DNA of 39,925 nucleotides from Euryarchaeota archaeon RBG_16_67_27 (GTDB lineage: Archaea > Thermoplasmatota > Thermoplasmata > RBG-16-68-12). Location: positions 1 through 39,925 of the forward strand of contig MGVZ01000028.1 of assembly GCA_001800745.1 (NCBI GenBank), in the 5' to 3' direction. This document shows, one piece after another, positions 8,566 to 18,271 of this stretch (positions within the stretch are counted from its first letter, which is position 1; each line of letters opens with the position of its first letter). Below the pieces are notes generated by a model that did not search any database, was not told where the DNA came from, and was given only the letters and a program-made list of their open reading frames with translations. A program made the translations under genes and the position numbers.

Positions 8566-9492
8566 ATGGCCGAGGACGAAGTACGGGAGGGGACCGAGGC
8601 GGCCGCGGCGAAGCCGAAGAAGGAGAAGCCCGCGCGGCGCAAAGGGGCGAAAGCGAAGGCGACGAAGGAGGTCCACGCGAAGAAGGCCCCCCGCGAGGCT
8701 CCGCCCCTGAAGCCCGGCCAGGTTCACGTGTACGCCCTCGACGGGAAGGCAATCCGGGCCGTCGACCTCCCGGCCGTGTTCCTCTCCGAGCTCCGTCCCG
8801 ACCTCGTCCGCCGGGCGGTGACCGCGTTCCAGGCGAACCGGCGCCAGCCGTACGGGTCCTCCCGCACCGCGGGGACCCGGCACTCCGTCCGCTGGTCCGG
8901 GAAGGGCCACGGCGTGTCGCGCGTCCCGAGAATCCGCGGCACGATGACGGGCGCCCAGGCGCCCGGGACCGTCGGCGGCCGCCGCGCACATCCCCCGCGG
9001 GTCGAGGCAGTCTGGGCGAAGAAGGTCAACGAGCAGGAGCGACGCCTCGCGCGCAACGCGGCGCTCGCGGCCGTGAAGGACTCCGCGCTCGTCGCCCGCC
9101 GAGGCCACCGGTTCCTCGCGGACCTGAGCCTGCCCGTCGTCGTCGAGGACGGCCTCGAGGCGCTCGAGCCGAAGGACGGCCTGACACGTGAGGGGCTGGA
9201 GATCCTCCACCGGCTCGGCGTCTACGACGACGTCATGCGCGCGAAGGCGGGGCGGCACGTGCGCGCGGGGCGCGGCAAGATGCGCGGCCGACGGTACCGC
9301 CGGCCGACGAGCCTGCTCCTCGTCGTCAAGGAGCCCGCGAAGGTCCGGCGCGCGTTCGGGAACCTCCCGGGCGTGGACGTCGTGAGCCCGTCGGCGCTGA
9401 ACGCGGAGATCCTCGCCCCCGGGGGCGACGCGGGTCGGCTCACGGTGTTCAGCGAGGGCGCGCTCGAGATCCTCAGGAGCTGGGCCGCATGA
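8566..9492 (+). CDS. rpl4: 50S ribosomal protein uL4 with Lys/Ala-rich N-terminal extension
   Basis: L4 core ([31 protein letters not shown]...); ATG at 8566 inside the longer track ORF 7522..9492, 3 nt after the rpl3 stop. Confidence 0.95.
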   Translation: MAEDEVREGTEAAAAKPKKEKPARRKGAKAKATKEVHAKKAPREAPPLKPGQVHVYALDGKAIRAVDLPAVFLSELRPDLVRRAVTAFQANRRQPYGSSRTAGTRHSVRWSGKGHGVSRVPRIRGTMTGAQAPGTVGGRRAHPPRVEAVWAKKVNEQERRLARNAALAAVKDSALVARRGHRFLADLSLPVVVEDGLEALEPKDGLTREGLEILHRLGVYDDVMRAKAGRHVRAGRGKMRGRRYRRPTSLLLVVKEPAKVRRAFGNLPGVDVVSPSALNAEILAPGGDAGRLTVFSEGALEILRSWAA

Positions 9493-9770
9493 AGCCGCAC
9501 GACATCCTCCTCCACCCCTACGTGACGGAGAAGACGCTGAACATGCTCCAGGGCACGCCTGCGCAGAACCTCAAGGACGGGAACCGGCTCGAGTTCCTTG
9601 TCCGCCGGGAGGCGACGAAGCCCGAGATCAAGAAGGCGTTCGAGGAGCAGTTCCAGGTAAAGGTCAAGAGCGTGAACACGTTCGTCCGCAAGGACGGGAA
9701 GCACGCGATCATCCATCTCAAGCCCGAGTTCTCCGCGGAGGAGATCGGGATGCGGATCGGGGTGTTCTGA
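9489..9770 (+). CDS. rpl23: 50S ribosomal protein uL23
   Basis: PYVTEKTLNML..., operon position, ATGA overlap with rpl4. Confidence 0.97.
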   Translation: MKPHDILLHPYVTEKTLNMLQGTPAQNLKDGNRLEFLVRREATKPEIKKAFEEQFQVKVKSVNTFVRKDGKHAIIHLKPEFSAEEIGMRIGVF

Positions 9771-10480
9771 TGGGAAAGAACCTCCCGACCCAGCGCCGAG
9801 GTCGCGGGACCTCGCCGACGTACCGGTCGCCGAGCCACCGCCACCCGGGCCCGGTCGTCCACCCGAGGCTTCGCGGCGCCGGCGTCGTCACGGACATCTT
9901 CCAGGCGCCCGGCCACACCGCGCCCCTCGCCCGCGTCACGTACGACGGGCAGGAGGTCCTCATGATCGCCTGCGACGGCCTCCAGGTCGGCCAGCAGGTC
10001 ACCGTCGGGGCGGTGAACGTCGACCGGGGGAACACGCTCCCGCTGAGCGACATCCCCGAGGGCACCCTCGTCTACAACCTCGAGGCGGCCCCCGGGGACG
10101 GCGGCCGGTTCGTCCGAGCCGCCGGGACGACGGCCGTCGTCGTGAGCCGCGGGGAACGGATCGTCGTGCAGCTGCCGTCAGGCCACTTCCGGTCGTTCCA
10201 CCCGGCGTGCCGCGCGACGATCGGCGCGGTCGCGGGCGCGGGCCGCGGCGACAAGCCGTTCACGAAGGCGGGCAAGAAGCACCACGCCTTCCGGTCGTTC
10301 AGCAAGGCGTACTTCAAGGTCCGCGGGGTGGCGATGAACCCGGTGGACCACCCGCACGGCGGCGGGTCGCACCAGCACGTCGGCCGGCCGTCGACCGTCG
10401 GATATGACGCTCCTCCCGGCCAGAAGGTCGGCCGGCTGTCCCCGAGGCCGAAGCGGATGAAGAAGCGGAAGGAGAGGTGA
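9770..10480 (+). CDS. rpl2: 50S ribosomal protein uL2
   Basis: [15 protein letters not shown] signature; operon position. Confidence 0.98.
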   Translation: MGKNLPTQRRGRGTSPTYRSPSHRHPGPVVHPRLRGAGVVTDIFQAPGHTAPLARVTYDGQEVLMIACDGLQVGQQVTVGAVNVDRGNTLPLSDIPEGTLVYNLEAAPGDGGRFVRAAGTTAVVVSRGERIVVQLPSGHFRSFHPACRATIGAVAGAGRGDKPFTKAGKKHHAFRSFSKAYFKVRGVAMNPVDHPHGGGSHQHVGRPSTVGYDAPPGQKVGRLSPRPKRMKKRKER

Positions 10481-10482
10481 CG

Positions 10483-10947
10483 ATGGCGAAGAGGATGGGC
10501 GGGCTCGCGAAGGCGGCCCGCCGGAAGCTGCGGAAGCGCGCGGGCGTCGTCGAGACCCGCCGCCGGAAGGAGTTCACGTACCGCGGGTACACGATGGAGG
10601 AGATGAAGGCGATGACGCTCGATGAGATTGTCGAGCTCCTCCCCGCCCGCTCCCGCCGATCCTTCGTCCGCGGTATCGATGGGGAACGCCTGACGTTCGT
10701 CGAGAAGCTCCGCGCGAACGGGACGGAGGACGCCGTTCGGACGCACTGCCGGGACGTCCCGATCCTCCCGGACTTCGTCGGCAAGAAGGTCGCCGTCCAC
10801 AACGGGAAGGAGTTCGTGAACGTCGAGATCAAGCCCGAGATGATTGGGCACTTCCTCGGCGAGTTCGCGATGACGCGCAAGGTCGTCTCCCACAGCGGTC
10901 CCGGCGTCGGCGCGACGCGCTCGTCGAAGTTCATGCCGCTCAAATGA
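10483..10947 (+). CDS. rps19: 30S ribosomal protein uS19
   Basis: [15 protein letters not shown]...; [29 protein letters not shown]; alternative in-frame GTG start at 10477. Confidence 0.97.
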   Translation: MAKRMGGLAKAARRKLRKRAGVVETRRRKEFTYRGYTMEEMKAMTLDEIVELLPARSRRSFVRGIDGERLTFVEKLRANGTEDAVRTHCRDVPILPDFVGKKVAVHNGKEFVNVEIKPEMIGHFLGEFAMTRKVVSHSGPGVGATRSSKFMPLK

Positions 10948-10956
10948 GGTCGGACG

Positions 10957-11412
10957 ATGGCGAAGCTCGGGTACACGGTGGATTTCAAGATCGAGACGAT
11001 GGCCCGCGCGTACGGCCGCGAGCTCCCGATCGCATGGAAGAAGAGCGTCGAGCTCGCCCGCGCGATCCGCGGGAAGACCGTCGAGCAGGCGCGGCAGTAC
11101 CTCGAGCGCGTCACGGACCTCAAGCAGCCGGTCCCCATGAAGACGTACAATCGCTGGGTCGCCCACAAGGCGGGCTACGGCCCCGCGCGGTACCCCGTGA
11201 AGGCTGCGAAGGCGTTCCTGAAGATTCTGGACAACGCGATCGCGAACGCGGAGTTCACGGGGAAGGACGACCCGGACGCGATGGTCGTGCGGGTCGTGAA
11301 CGCGCACAAGGGCTCGATCACGAAGGGTTCCCGGCCCCGGGCCTACGGGCGGAGCGGCCCGTGGAACCAGGACACCGTGAACCTCGAGATCGTCCTCGAG
11401 GAGGTGGCCTGA
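10957..11412 (+). CDS. rpl22: 50S ribosomal protein uL22
   Basis: L22 family sequence and operon position. Confidence 0.96.
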   Translation: MAKLGYTVDFKIETMARAYGRELPIAWKKSVELARAIRGKTVEQARQYLERVTDLKQPVPMKTYNRWVAHKAGYGPARYPVKAAKAFLKILDNAIANAEFTGKDDPDAMVVRVVNAHKGSITKGSRPRAYGRSGPWNQDTVNLEIVLEEVA

Positions 11413-12294
11413 GTGCCCGAGGCGAAGTCGGCCCGGCGGAAGGACCGGCGGATCATCGCGGAGAACGTCCGACGGGTCCTCCTCAAGGAGTACCTGATGC
11501 GGGAGACGCGCCGCGCGGGCTTCGGCGGCCTCGACATCCAGCGGACGCCGATGGGCACCCGCGTGACCCTGCTCGCAGAGCGCCCGGGGCTCGTCATCGG
11601 ACGGAAGGGCGGGACGATCAAGATGCTCACGGAGGCGGTGGAGAAGAGCTTCAAGTTCGACAACCCCCAGATCGAGGTCCAGGAGGTCGAGCAGCCCTCG
11701 CTCAACGCGCAGATCATGGCGGAGAAGCTCGCGAACGCCCTCGAACGGGGCTGGCACTTCCGCCGCGCGGGGCACTCGACCGTCCGTCGGATCACGGAGG
11801 CCGGCGCGAAGGGATGCCTCGTCGTGATCGCGGGCAAGCTCACGGGCCAGCGGCACCGCAGGGTGAAGTTCAAGGCGGGCCACATCAAGTACTGCGGGGA
11901 GCCTCGAAACCTCTGGATGGACACGGGCTTCGCGGTCGCGAAGCTCAAGCCGGGGGTGATCGGGGTGACGGTGGAGATCATGGACCCGCGCGCGAAGCTC
12001 CCGGACGACATCGAGGTCGCCCCCGCGGTCCCGGCGGACGCGGCACCCATGCCGCCGCTTACGAAGCCGCCGGCCTCCGAGGGCCCTATCGAGGAGGCCG
12101 CCCCCCCGACCCCCACTGAGGCGCCCGAGGCGCCTGCGGATGAAGAGGCCGTCGTGCTCCTGGAAGAACCCGAGGCGAAGAAGGTCGCGGTGACGGCGAC
12201 CAAGGTCGCGGGCCGGCGACTCAAGAAGGCGCTCAAGCAGGTCAAGGACGTCGAGGTCGACGTCGAGATCGAGGTCAAGGAGGGGGAGAAGTAG
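11413..12294 (+). CDS. rps3: 30S ribosomal protein uS3 with C-terminal extension
   Basis: KH motif VIGRKGGTIKML; S3 C-terminal domain; GTG start directly after the rpl22 stop. Confidence 0.97.
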   Translation: MPEAKSARRKDRRIIAENVRRVLLKEYLMRETRRAGFGGLDIQRTPMGTRVTLLAERPGLVIGRKGGTIKMLTEAVEKSFKFDNPQIEVQEVEQPSLNAQIMAEKLANALERGWHFRRAGHSTVRRITEAGAKGCLVVIAGKLTGQRHRRVKFKAGHIKYCGEPRNLWMDTGFAVAKLKPGVIGVTVEIMDPRAKLPDDIEVAPAVPADAAPMPPLTKPPASEGPIEEAAPPTPTEAPEAPADEEAVVLLEEPEAKKVAVTATKVAGRRLKKALKQVKDVEVDVEIEVKEGEK

Positions 12295-12546
12295 ATGCCC
12301 CTCCTGCGCACGAAGGAGATCCGCGCGATGGACGCGGAGACGCGGTCGAAGAAGCTCACGGAGCTTCGGGACGAGCTCATGCACGAGCGGGGCGTCGCCG
12401 CGATGGGCGGAGCGCCTCCGAGCCCCGGCAAGATCCGCGCGCTCCGGAAGAACATCGCACGCATCCTCACGGTCATGCGGGAAGAAGAACGATTCGGAGC
12501 CCGCGCGGCGGCGAAGCCCGTGCCCGCGAAGGAGGAGACGGGCTGA
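12295..12546 (+). CDS. rpl29: 50S ribosomal protein uL29
   Basis: L29 family sequence, operon position. Confidence 0.93.
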   Translation: MPLLRTKEIRAMDAETRSKKLTELRDELMHERGVAAMGGAPPSPGKIRALRKNIARILTVMREEERFGARAAAKPVPAKEETG

Positions 12547-12845
12547 TGGCGGGGATCTGTTCCACCTGCGGGCTCCCGGACGAGTTGTGCATGTGCGAGG
12601 AGCTCGCGAAGGAACAGCAGCGGATCCGCGTCTACACGGACACGCGCCGGTATGGGAAGGTGATGACGATTGTCGACGGGCTGGATGGCACGGACATCAA
12701 TCTCGACGAGCTCGCACGGCTCCTCAAGAACCGCTGCGCGGCGGGCGGAACCGCGAAGGAGGGCCGGATCGAGCTTCAAGGAGAGCACCGCAAGAAGGTC
12801 CAGGCCGTCCTCCAGGGGATGGGCTACTCCGTGGGGGTCGTCTGA
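12546..12845 (+). CDS. Translation initiation factor aIF1 (SUI1 family)
   Basis: N-terminal CSTCGLPDELCMC knuckle and SUI1 core (GKVMTIVDGLDG...CAAGGTAKEGRIELQGEH). Confidence 0.95.
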   Translation: MAGICSTCGLPDELCMCEELAKEQQRIRVYTDTRRYGKVMTIVDGLDGTDINLDELARLLKNRCAAGGTAKEGRIELQGEHRKKVQAVLQGMGYSVGVV

Positions 12846-12846
12846 G

Positions 12847-13098
12847 ATGAACCTGCGGAAGCACGAGCTCATCGGTCTGCGTGTCGAGATCGTCCGCTCC
12901 GAGGACCCCGGCCTCCTCGGCGTGGCCGGCGTCGTCGTGGACGAGACGAGGAACACCCTGCTCATCGACGCGGCCGGCCGCGAGAAGCGCGTCGCGAAGC
13001 AGGGTTCCCGATTCCGGTTTGACGTTCCGGGCGGCGCCGAGGTCGAGGGCGACGAGATTCGCTTCCGACCGGAGGACCGCATCAAGAAGGCACGGTGA
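12847..13098 (+). CDS. rnp1: RNase P protein component 1 (p29/Rpp29)
   Basis: [40 protein letters not shown]..., Rof/p29-type sequence in the conserved operon position; start inside track ORF 12670..13098. Confidence 0.92.
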   Translation: MNLRKHELIGLRVEIVRSEDPGLLGVAGVVVDETRNTLLIDAAGREKRVAKQGSRFRFDVPGGAEVEGDEIRFRPEDRIKKAR

Positions 13099-13104
13099 CC
13101 CAGG

Positions 13105-13467
13105 ATGGCGAAGGCGGAGAAGAAGGAGAAGTCGTCGGCGCGGGACATCGGAATCGACGTCCCGGTCCCCGAGCGCGCGTGCGCGGACGCGCACTGTCCG
13201 TTCCACGGGAAGCTCGCCGTCCGCGGGCAGGCGCTCGACGCCGTCGTCGTCTCGACGCGGATGCAGCGCACGGTCGTCGTCGAACGGGAGTACCTTCGGT
13301 ACCTCCAGAAGTTCGAACGGTACGAGAAGCGCACGCGCCGGATGAACGTCCACGCGCCGCCATGCCTCGGCCTGGTCCCAGGACACCGCGTGACGATCAT
13401 GGAGTGTCGTCCGCTGAGCAAGACCGTGAGCTACGTCGCGATCCGCAACCGGGGGGTGAGCGCGTGA
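13105..13467 (+). CDS. rps17: 30S ribosomal protein uS17
   Basis: S17 family sequence, operon position. Confidence 0.95.
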   Translation: MAKAEKKEKSSARDIGIDVPVPERACADAHCPFHGKLAVRGQALDAVVVSTRMQRTVVVEREYLRYLQKFERYEKRTRRMNVHAPPCLGLVPGHRVTIMECRPLSKTVSYVAIRNRGVSA

Positions 13468-13862
13468 AGGGCTTGCCCGGGCGCCAGACCCGGGGCCTCC
13501 CGAAGGGCTCTCGGATCGAGTGCATCGACAACACGGGGGCGAAGATCGTCGAGATCGTCGAGGTGCCGAAGTACCGCGGCGTCCGGAAGCGCCGGTCGTC
13601 GGCGGGAATCGCCGACCTCCTCGTCGTCACGGTGAAGCGGGGCACCCCGGAGACGCGCAAGCAGCTCATGAACGCCGTGGTCGTGCGCCAGCGCCGGCCG
13701 TTCCGGCGGCCCGAGGGCACGATGGTCCAGTTCGAGGACAACGCGTGCGTGATCGTCACCCCGGAGGGCGAGGCGAAGGGATCGGACATCAAGGGCCCCG
13801 TGGCCCGCGAGGCGGCAGAGCGTTGGCCGCGGATCGCCGCCACGGCGAGCATGATCGTGTGA
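13464..13862 (+). CDS. rpl14: 50S ribosomal protein uL14
   Basis: [20 protein letters not shown]...; GTG start with GTGA overlap to rps17. Confidence 0.96.
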   Translation: MKGLPGRQTRGLPKGSRIECIDNTGAKIVEIVEVPKYRGVRKRRSSAGIADLLVVTVKRGTPETRKQLMNAVVVRQRRPFRRPEGTMVQFEDNACVIVTPEGEAKGSDIKGPVAREAAERWPRIAATASMIV

Positions 13863-13871
13863 GGTCGGACG

Positions 13872-14231
13872 ATGGTGAGCACGAGACCCCGGGTGCAACG
13901 GAAGCGGGCCGCGGAGGCGCCCCTCCACCGCCGCCGGATCGCCGCGTCGTCCCACCTGTCGCCGGCGATGCACGAGAAGTCGAAGGCGCGCCTTCCCCGC
14001 GCCCTCCCCGTCCGGAAGGGCGACACGGTCCGCGTGATGCGCGGGACGTTCCGCGGCCGGGAGGGCAAGGTCGTCAGCGTGGACCGCGTCGACGGGAGCG
14101 TCGTCGTCGAGGGGATCACGATCGAGAAGACGGACGAGAAGAAGGTCCCGCGGCCGATCCACGCATCGAACCTCATGATCACGAAGTTGGACGACACGGA
14201 CCCGTGGCGGAGGAAGAAGCTCCAGGAGTGA
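13872..14231 (+). CDS. rpl24: 50S ribosomal protein uL24
   Basis: KOW motif (VRKGDTVRVMRGTFRGREGKV). Confidence 0.96.
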   Translation: MVSTRPRVQRKRAAEAPLHRRRIAASSHLSPAMHEKSKARLPRALPVRKGDTVRVMRGTFRGREGKVVSVDRVDGSVVVEGITIEKTDEKKVPRPIHASNLMITKLDDTDPWRRKKLQE

Positions 14232-14235
14232 GTCG

Positions 14236-14946
14236 ATGAAGAAACATCTCAAGCGGCTGCCGGCCCCGAGGAGTTGGGCGATCTCCCGCAAGACGGCCTT
14301 CTGGACGATCCGCCCGTCCCCGGGCCCTCACGAGGCGGAGGCGAGCGTCCCGGTCGGCCTGATCCTGCGGGACATGCTCTCCGTCTGCGCCACCGCCCGG
14401 GAGGCGCGACACATCCTCCACGGCCGCGGTATCCTCGTCGACGGCCGGGCGGTCAGGGACCCGAAGTTCCCCGTCGGGCTCATGGACGTCCTGTCCCTCG
14501 CGGAGACGAAGCAGCACTATCGGATGATGGTCAGTACCCGGGGCCGGATGGCCCTCGTCCCCGTGGACGACGCGGACGCGAAGTGGAAGCTCTGCCGGAT
14601 CGAGGACAAGACGACCGTGCGGGGCGGCAAGATCCAGATCAACCTCCACGACGGGCGGAACCTCCTCGTGCCGAAGAACGAATACCGGACGGGCACGACG
14701 CTGAAGCTCCAGCTTCCGGGCCAGAAGGTGCTCGGGCACTACGAGCTCGTTCCCGGCGCCCCGACGGTGATCACCGGCGGCAAGCACGTCGGAGAGGTCG
14801 CCCATGTCCTCGACGTCCGCCTGACGCGGAACCCGCGCGCGAACGTCGTCACGTTCAAGGAGGGCTTCTCCACGGACATCGACAAGGTGTTCGTCGTCGG
14901 AAAGACCGCGCCGGAGGTCAAGGTGCCGGAGGCGCCGGCGCTGTAG
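14236..14946 (+). CDS. rps4e: 30S ribosomal protein eS4
   Basis: [31 protein letters not shown]..., S4e family. Confidence 0.97.
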   Translation: MKKHLKRLPAPRSWAISRKTAFWTIRPSPGPHEAEASVPVGLILRDMLSVCATAREARHILHGRGILVDGRAVRDPKFPVGLMDVLSLAETKQHYRMMVSTRGRMALVPVDDADAKWKLCRIEDKTTVRGGKIQINLHDGRNLLVPKNEYRTGTTLKLQLPGQKVLGHYELVPGAPTVITGGKHVGEVAHVLDVRLTRNPRANVVTFKEGFSTDIDKVFVVGKTAPEVKVPEAPAL

Positions 14947-14954
14947 GTGGGACG

Positions 14955-15464
14955 ATGGGGGACATGCGCGCGATCCAGGTGGAGAAGGTCGTCGTGAACA
15001 TCGGCGTCGGCGAGGCAGGGGACAAGCTCGTCAAGGCGCAGAAGGTTCTCGACCTCGTGACGAAGCGCAAGTCCGTCCAGACCCTGAGCCACCAGGCGGT
15101 CCGGGAGTGGGGGGTGCGGCGGAACATGCCGATCGGGGCTCGGGTCACGCTTCGTGGCCTGCCGGCGGAGGCGTTCCTCAAGGAGGCTTTCGAGATCCGG
15201 AGCCGCCGTCTCCCCGCATACAGCTTCGACCCCCGCGGCAACTTCTCCTTCGGCGTCCAGGACTACACGGACTTCCCGGGCATGAAGTACGACCCGGAGA
15301 TTGGGGTGTTCGGGATGGACGTCAGCGTGAGCCTGATGCGGCCGGGCTGGCGCGTCGCGCGCCGGAGCGTGAAGCCGCGGCCGATCGCGGCCCACCACCG
15401 GATCACGCGGGCGGACGGCATCGCGTTCATCAAGGATCACTTCAAGGTCGAGGTGGTCGAGTGA
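14955..15464 (+). CDS. rpl5: 50S ribosomal protein uL5
   Basis: [22 protein letters not shown]...; ATG at 14955 inside track ORF 14274..15464. Confidence 0.96.
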   Translation: MGDMRAIQVEKVVVNIGVGEAGDKLVKAQKVLDLVTKRKSVQTLSHQAVREWGVRRNMPIGARVTLRGLPAEAFLKEAFEIRSRRLPAYSFDPRGNFSFGVQDYTDFPGMKYDPEIGVFGMDVSVSLMRPGWRVARRSVKPRPIAAHHRITRADGIAFIKDHFKVEVVE

Positions 15465-15607
15465 AGCGGACGCGGCAGTTCGGGCGGAGCAAGGGCTGCC
15501 TGCGATGCGGGCGGAAGCGCGGGATCGTCCGGCGGTACGGGCTCCACGTGTGCCGGCAGTGCTTCCGCGAGATTGCGTACGAACTCGGGTTCCGGAAGTA
15601 CAGCTGA
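15461..15607 (+). CDS. rps14: 30S ribosomal protein uS14 (zinc-binding form)
   Basis: 48 aa [48 protein letters not shown]; four Cys; GTGA overlap with rpl5; inside a longer track ORF. Confidence 0.95.
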   Translation: MKRTRQFGRSKGCLRCGRKRGIVRRYGLHVCRQCFREIAYELGFRKYS

Positions 15608-15616
15608 GGTGACAGG

Positions 15617-16006
15617 ATGCTCCAGGATCCACTCAACGACGCGATGGCGACGATCCGCAACGCGGAGTCCGTCGGCAAGCGGGACTGCAAGCTGCGGCCC
15701 GCGTCGAAGCTCATCGGCCGCGTCCTCAAGGTCATGCAGGAGTCGGACTACATCGAGTCCTTCGAGTTCATCGAGGACCGGCGCGGTGGGATATACCAGG
15801 TCCGGCTCAAGGGGAACATCAACAGCTGCGGCGTGATCAAACCCCGGTTCGCCGTTCGGCGGCAGGACCTCGAGCGGTACGAGGCACGGTACCTCCCCGC
15901 GCAGGACTTCGGCGTCCTGATCCTGACGACGACGGAGGGAGTGATCTCGCAGGCGAAGGCGAAGGAGATCGGCGTTGGAGGCAAGCTCCTCGCATACGTG
16001 TACTGA
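15617..16006 (+). CDS. rps8: 30S ribosomal protein uS8
   Basis: [16 protein letters not shown]..., S8 family. Confidence 0.97.
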   Translation: MLQDPLNDAMATIRNAESVGKRDCKLRPASKLIGRVLKVMQESDYIESFEFIEDRRGGIYQVRLKGNINSCGVIKPRFAVRRQDLERYEARYLPAQDFGVLILTTTEGVISQAKAKEIGVGGKLLAYVY

Positions 16007-16015
16007 GGTGGGACG

Positions 16016-16561
16016 ATGCCGGTCGCAGGTCTGCTCGACGAACGGATCAAGATCCCGGACGGGGTCCAGGCGAGGATCGAGGGAGGTTCGATCGTCGTCG
16101 CAGCGAAGGGGCACCGCCTCCAGCGCGCCCTCGGCCATCCGCGGGTCTCCGTGAGCGTCGAGGGCGGCGAGGTCCGCGTCCGGAGCGAGTTCCCGACGAA
16201 ACGGGAGAAGGCCCTCGTGGGCACGTTCGCGGCCCATGTGCGGAACATGATCCGCGGGGTGACGGAGGGCTTCCGCTACGAGATGAAGATCGTGTACAGC
16301 CACTTCCCCCTGAAGGCGTCCGTGAAGGGGACCGAGTTCCTCATCGAGAACTTCCTCGGGGAGAAGCACCCGCGGAGGGCTCCGATCCTCGGGGCGACGA
16401 AGGTCGAGGTGAACGGGGACGTGGTCGTCCTCGAGGGCCCCGACGTCGAGGCCGTCTCCCAGACGGCGGCGAACATCGAGCAGGCCACCCGGATCCGGGG
16501 CTTCGACCCGCGGATCTTCCAGGACGGCATCTACATCACGAAGAAGGCCGGGGAGGCGTGA
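16016..16561 (+). CDS. rpl6: 50S ribosomal protein uL6
   Basis: L6 family sequence, operon position. Confidence 0.96.
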   Translation: MPVAGLLDERIKIPDGVQARIEGGSIVVAAKGHRLQRALGHPRVSVSVEGGEVRVRSEFPTKREKALVGTFAAHVRNMIRGVTEGFRYEMKIVYSHFPLKASVKGTEFLIENFLGEKHPRRAPILGATKVEVNGDVVVLEGPDVEAVSQTAANIEQATRIRGFDPRIFQDGIYITKKAGEA

Positions 16562-16563
16562 GC

Positions 16564-17307
16564 ATGGTGGACGAGTCGAAGGACGCGGGACCGCCGAGGA
16601 AGACGAAGAAGGCCGTGAAGGACGTCTCGCCCGCGGAGCCGAAAGCCGTGGCCCGGCCCACGGCCCACGAGGTGCGGGAGGGACACAAGGCGGACCTCGT
16701 CGCGTGGTGCGAGGCGTTCGGTCTCGACGGCGAGGGGAAGGTCGACGACCTCCGGAAGCGGCTCCTCGCGTACCTCGAGACCGAGGCGAAGGCGGAGGCG
16801 AAGCCCCAGGCGAGACCACCCGAGGCCAAGCCGGAGGGACCCGAACCGAAGAAAGCGCCGGCGAAGGCCACAGAAGAGGAGGCCGAGCCCGAGTACGTCG
16901 TCAAGATCAAGCCCAAGCTCGATCCGCGGACGCGCGCCCTCCTCCGTCTGCGTGCGGAGAAGACCGCGCAGCGGCCGTCGTTCCGCCGGCAGGAGTGGTT
17001 CCGGTACGACAAGTTCGGGGAGGAGTGGCGGAAGCCCCAGGGCGGCCAGTCGAAGCTCCGCCGGCACTTCGGGTACCGGTGGAACCTCCCTTCCATTGGG
17101 TACCGGGGTCCACGGGAGGTCCGGGGGTACCACCCGAGCGGCTTCCAGGAGGTCCTCGTCCACAACGTGCGCGAGCTCGAGGGCGTCGATCCTGCGCGGC
17201 AGGCCGTGCGGATCGCCCACGGCGTCGGCACGCGGAAGCGAGAGATCATCGAGAAGGCGTGCGAGGAGCGCAAGCTCCGGGTGCTGAACCGGATGGTGAC
17301 GGGATGA
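16564..17307 (+). CDS. rpl32e: 50S ribosomal protein eL32 with long N-terminal extension containing a SAP-like segment
   Basis: C-terminal L32e core (RPSFRRQEWFRYDKFGEEWRKPQGGQSKLR...); about 110-aa extension; alternative GTG start at 16558. Confidence 0.94.
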   Translation: MVDESKDAGPPRKTKKAVKDVSPAEPKAVARPTAHEVREGHKADLVAWCEAFGLDGEGKVDDLRKRLLAYLETEAKAEAKPQARPPEAKPEGPEPKKAPAKATEEEAEPEYVVKIKPKLDPRTRALLRLRAEKTAQRPSFRRQEWFRYDKFGEEWRKPQGGQSKLRRHFGYRWNLPSIGYRGPREVRGYHPSGFQEVLVHNVRELEGVDPARQAVRIAHGVGTRKREIIEKACEERKLRVLNRMVTG

Positions 17308-17768
17308 GGTTCGACCACCAGCGCCGGCTCGCCGCGGAGGTCCTCGGGTGCGGGGTGAACCGCGTCCGGATCACGACCGACCCCGCGGAGCAGGAGAACA
17401 TCCTCGACGCGATCACCCGGGAGCTCGTCCGTGCGCTCATCGCGCGGAACGTGATCACTCGCCGGCCCGTGCAGGGTGTGTCACGCGGGCGGGCGCGCGC
17501 GCGCGCCGCGCAGCGGGCGAAGGGGCGCCGCCGCGGGCACGGGAAGCGCAAGGGCAGCTCGAACGCCCGCGCGCCGGGCAAGGCCGCCTGGGTGACGACG
17601 ATCCGGAGCCTCCGGGCGCACCTCCGGGACCTGAAGCTCCACGGCCGGATCGATGTCCGCACGTACCGGCGGTACTACCGCCAGGCGAAGGGCGGCATGT
17701 TCAAATCGAAGGCCCACCTAGACCAGCAGCTCCGGAACGCCGGGGTGATGAAGGAGGTGGCGAAGTGA
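17304..17768 (+). CDS. rpl19e: 50S ribosomal protein eL19
   Basis: MRFDHQRRLAAEVLGCGVNRVRI..., L19e family; ATG inside track ORF 16704..17768. Confidence 0.96.
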   Translation: MRFDHQRRLAAEVLGCGVNRVRITTDPAEQENILDAITRELVRALIARNVITRRPVQGVSRGRARARAAQRAKGRRRGHGKRKGSSNARAPGKAAWVTTIRSLRAHLRDLKLHGRIDVRTYRRYYRQAKGGMFKSKAHLDQQLRNAGVMKEVAK

Positions 17769-18271
17769 AGGCACAGGGACCCCACTATCGCGTCGGCTTC
17801 CGTCGACGGCGGGAGGGACGCACGGACTATCGGCTCCGCGCCCGGCTCCTCCGGGGCGGCGTCCCGAGGGCCGTCGTCCGAAAGACCCTGAACCAGGTGA
17901 TCGTACAGGTCGTCGAGCTGCAGGCCGCGGGCGACCGCGTGATCGCCTCCGCGACCTCGAAGGAGCTCGCGAAGCACGGCTGGACCGCGGGCACGGGGAA
18001 CGTGCCGGCCGCGTACCTCACGGGCCTCCTCGCCGGCCGCCGCGCCGCGTCGAAGGGCGTGGAGTCCGCCGTCCTCGACATCGGCCTGCACAAGCCGACG
18101 AAGGGGGGACGGGTCTTCGCGGTCCTGAAAGGCCTCCTCGACGGCGGCCTCAAGGTGCCCCACAGCCCCGACGTCCTCCCCTCGAAGGAGCGCCTCCGCG
18201 GCGAGCACATCGGCGAGGCGGTGCCGAAGGCGTTCGATGAGGTCAAGGCGAAGCTCGAGGTGATCCGATGA
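17765..18271 (+). CDS. rpl18: 50S ribosomal protein uL18
   Basis: [25 protein letters not shown]..., L18 family; GTG start, GTGA overlap. Confidence 0.96.
   Translation: MKAQGPHYRVGFRRRREGRTDYRLRARLLRGGVPRAVVRKTLNQVIVQVVELQAAGDRVIASATSKELAKHGWTAGTGNVPAAYLTGLLAGRRAASKGVESAVLDIGLHKPTKGGRVFAVLKGLLDGGLKVPHSPDVLPSKERLRGEHIGEAVPKAFDEVKAKLEVIR

Noticed and set aside
10072-12384. 770-aa minus-strand ORF opposite rpl2-rps3
   Set aside because: Antisense to conserved ribosomal protein genes; no domain signature.
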